Below, piece after piece: positions 62,993-64,000 of a DNA stretch of 64,000 bases. The position numbers were made by a program, and so were the translations under genes. Position 1 is the first letter of the stretch; every line of letters begins with the position of its first letter. Below the pieces are notes generated by a model that ran no database searches, was not told where the DNA came from, and was given only the letters and a program-made list of their open reading frames with translations. The DNA lies in contig NZ_CP050063.1 in assembly GCF_011604685.1 (NCBI RefSeq), positions 1,572,501 to 1,636,500 of the forward strand. The letters are read 5' to 3'. The stretch is from Spirosoma aureum (GTDB lineage Bacteria > Bacteroidota > Bacteroidia > Cytophagales > Spirosomataceae).

Positions 62993-64000
62993 ATGAAGTC
63001 ATTGTTGCGTTTTTTTAAGTTAGCGGATCGAGCTAAAATGCTCTTCCTTGTACTCGTTATACAGACATACAGCTACGGGCAATCTACGGCGGATTTTGAT
63101 CTAATTATGGACCGGATTTACCATGATTTCCAGTCGGCAAGCGGGGCTACGTTGGACGCTGAAGTAGACTCGTTGTCGAATGCTATGCGCTCTGATTATT
63201 CATGGAGTGATATTCCGTATAGTTCAACCGCGCAAGGTAACTGGCTAGTTGGTAAACATCTGGATCGATTAGGACTGTTTGCCAAGGCTTATGCCAATCC
63301 GTCCAGCGCTTTTTATGGCAAGGCGGATTTGAAACAAAAAATAGAGGGGGGAATGAATTACTGGTTGGGGCTGAACCCTGCGCCAAGTAGCACGAACTGG
63401 TTCTATCTTACGATTAGTGTCCCGAAATCTGTTGGTAACTTATTGATTTGCCTTCGAAAGTCGCCCAGCGGCATATCGTCGACGCTGGAAAGTCAAATGC
63501 TTGCCTGGATGACAAAAGGTTATACATTTAGTAATAGCACTGTCAGGCAAGGCTCCAATTTGACTGACGTTGCACAACATTACATTATGCGCGCGTGTCT
63601 TACACAAAATGAGACGCTGTTGAAAGAGGCAGTAACACAGGTAAATAACTCTATTTTGATCGGATCTTCAGGGATACAAAAAGACAATTCTTACTTGGCA
63701 CATGGGCCACAATTATATATATATGGTTATGGCAACGAGTACATCTCCGGAATCTCAAATGTTGCCTCCTGGGTGGTAGGCACGTCTTTTGCGTTCCCGG
63801 CGGATAAAATAGCTATTTTTTCCAACTTTGTTAGAAAAGGGTTCATCAAGCCTTCCAGGGGTGCCTATGCAGATTTTAATCTATTTGGTCGTGGAGTGAC
63901 TAGGAAAAACGCGGGTAAGGCCAACCCAGGGTTGTTAGAAAAAGTGAAGGCAGTCGACATTTCCGCCAATTCAGGTGCTTATGATGATGCGATTCAACGA
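62993..64000 (+). CDS. Polysaccharide lyase family 8 (chondroitin AC/hyaluronate lyase-like), 3' truncated
   Basis: The frame is open from the ATG at 62993 to the window end: 336 codons, the N-terminal helical toroid domain of a protein usually near 700 residues. The signal peptide is roughly residues 14-29. Catalytic residues of PL8 are all present: N189 in GSNLTDVAQ, H237 and Y246 in LAHGPQLYIYGYGNEY, and R300/R304 in FGRGVTRKN. Their spacing (H-Y 9, Y-R 54, R-R 4) equals that of Flavobacterium heparinum chondroitinase AC (H225, Y234, R288, R292). It eliminates uronic-acid-containing chains such as chondroitin or hyaluronan; xanthan lyase is also in this family. It follows the SusC/SusD pair and is its likely enzyme partner. 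Confidence 0.88.
   Translation, partial: MKSLLRFFKLADRAKMLFLVLVIQTYSYGQSTADFDLIMDRIYHDFQSASGATLDAEVDSLSNAMRSDYSWSDIPYSSTAQGNWLVGKHLDRLGLFAKAYANPSSAFYGKADLKQKIEGGMNYWLGLNPAPSSTNWFYLTISVPKSVGNLLICLRKSPSGISSTLESQMLAWMTKGYTFSNSTVRQGSNLTDVAQHYIMRACLTQNETLLKEAVTQVNNSILIGSSGIQKDNSYLAHGPQLYIYGYGNEYISGISNVASWVVGTSFAFPADKIAIFSNFVRKGFIKPSRGAYADFNLFGRGVTRKNAGKANPGLLEKVKAVDISANSGAYDDAIQR

Noticed and set aside
1..64000. CRISPR array, rRNA operon or complete tRNA gene
   Set aside because: No regularly spaced identical repeats, no rRNA-like sequence and no complete cloverleaf were found; only the tRNA-like fragment at 62754.

Overview
The window looks like chromosome of a Bacteroidota bacterium of the order Cytophagales, most likely Spirosoma or a close relative. 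The evidence is two SusC/SusD pairs, a type IX secretion C-terminal domain, TAnnTTTG-type promoter boxes, weak ribosome binding sites, LytTR-type two-component genes, and native genes that use CGN rather than AGA/AGG arginine codons. The genus is an inference; no rRNA or other marker was compared. About 42 protein genes are supported, two of them cut by the window edges.

Layout. 1-2.3 kb: end of a secreted zinc metalloprotease. 3.2-9.6 kb: a complete TetR-TolC-MFP-RND drug efflux operon, followed by a porin-like outer membrane protein. 11.3-19.1 kb: an NADP-binding oxidoreductase, a LytS-type kinase divergent from an S41 protease, and a minus-strand run mutA-mutB-LytTR regulator. 19.3-21.8 kb: dnaA and an acetyltransferase-like protein. 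21.8-29.3 kb (minus): RhaT sugar transporter, LutABC lactate oxidation, a Tat-exported serine hydrolase, an aminopeptidase-like protein and a DUF3108 protein. 29.6-35.1 kb (minus): cysteine hydrolase, GNAT, dipeptide epimerase, amidohydrolase lipoprotein, ispF and an M16 peptidase. 35.2-44.1 kb: TPR protein, phosphotriesterase-like protein, dnaX, potassium channel, cNMP-patatin protein and a GNAT protein. 44.2-48.0 kb: a T9SS cargo protein and a three-gene SDR/epimerase/glycosyltransferase cluster. 48.4-54.1 kb (minus): SusC-SusD-DUF4397 operon. 54.4-55.6 kb: a Tat-exported HisC-like aminotransferase. 55.7-57.8 kb: a gene graveyard. 57.85-64 kb: a second SusC-SusD pair, then the start of a PL8 polysaccharide lyase.

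The accessory right end is the most unusual part. The second SusC/SusD pair has AGA/AGG-rich codon use, lies between two 59-bp imperfect direct repeats (57265 and 62882), sits next to a broken tRNA-like fragment, and follows remnants of a TonB receptor and another decayed gene. The PL8 gene conserves the Asn-His-Tyr-Arg-Arg set known from chondroitinase AC, so this end is probably an acquired glycosaminoglycan-type utilisation locus.

Other points of note: a run of ten A in dnaX where slippage in either direction gives a 410-414 residue gamma-like product; a 21-bp-spaced direct repeat between the LytS kinase and S41 genes that resembles a LytTR operator; dispersed inverted repeat copies that supply the last codons of a gene at 37.5 kb; and several very long perfect hairpins between genes.
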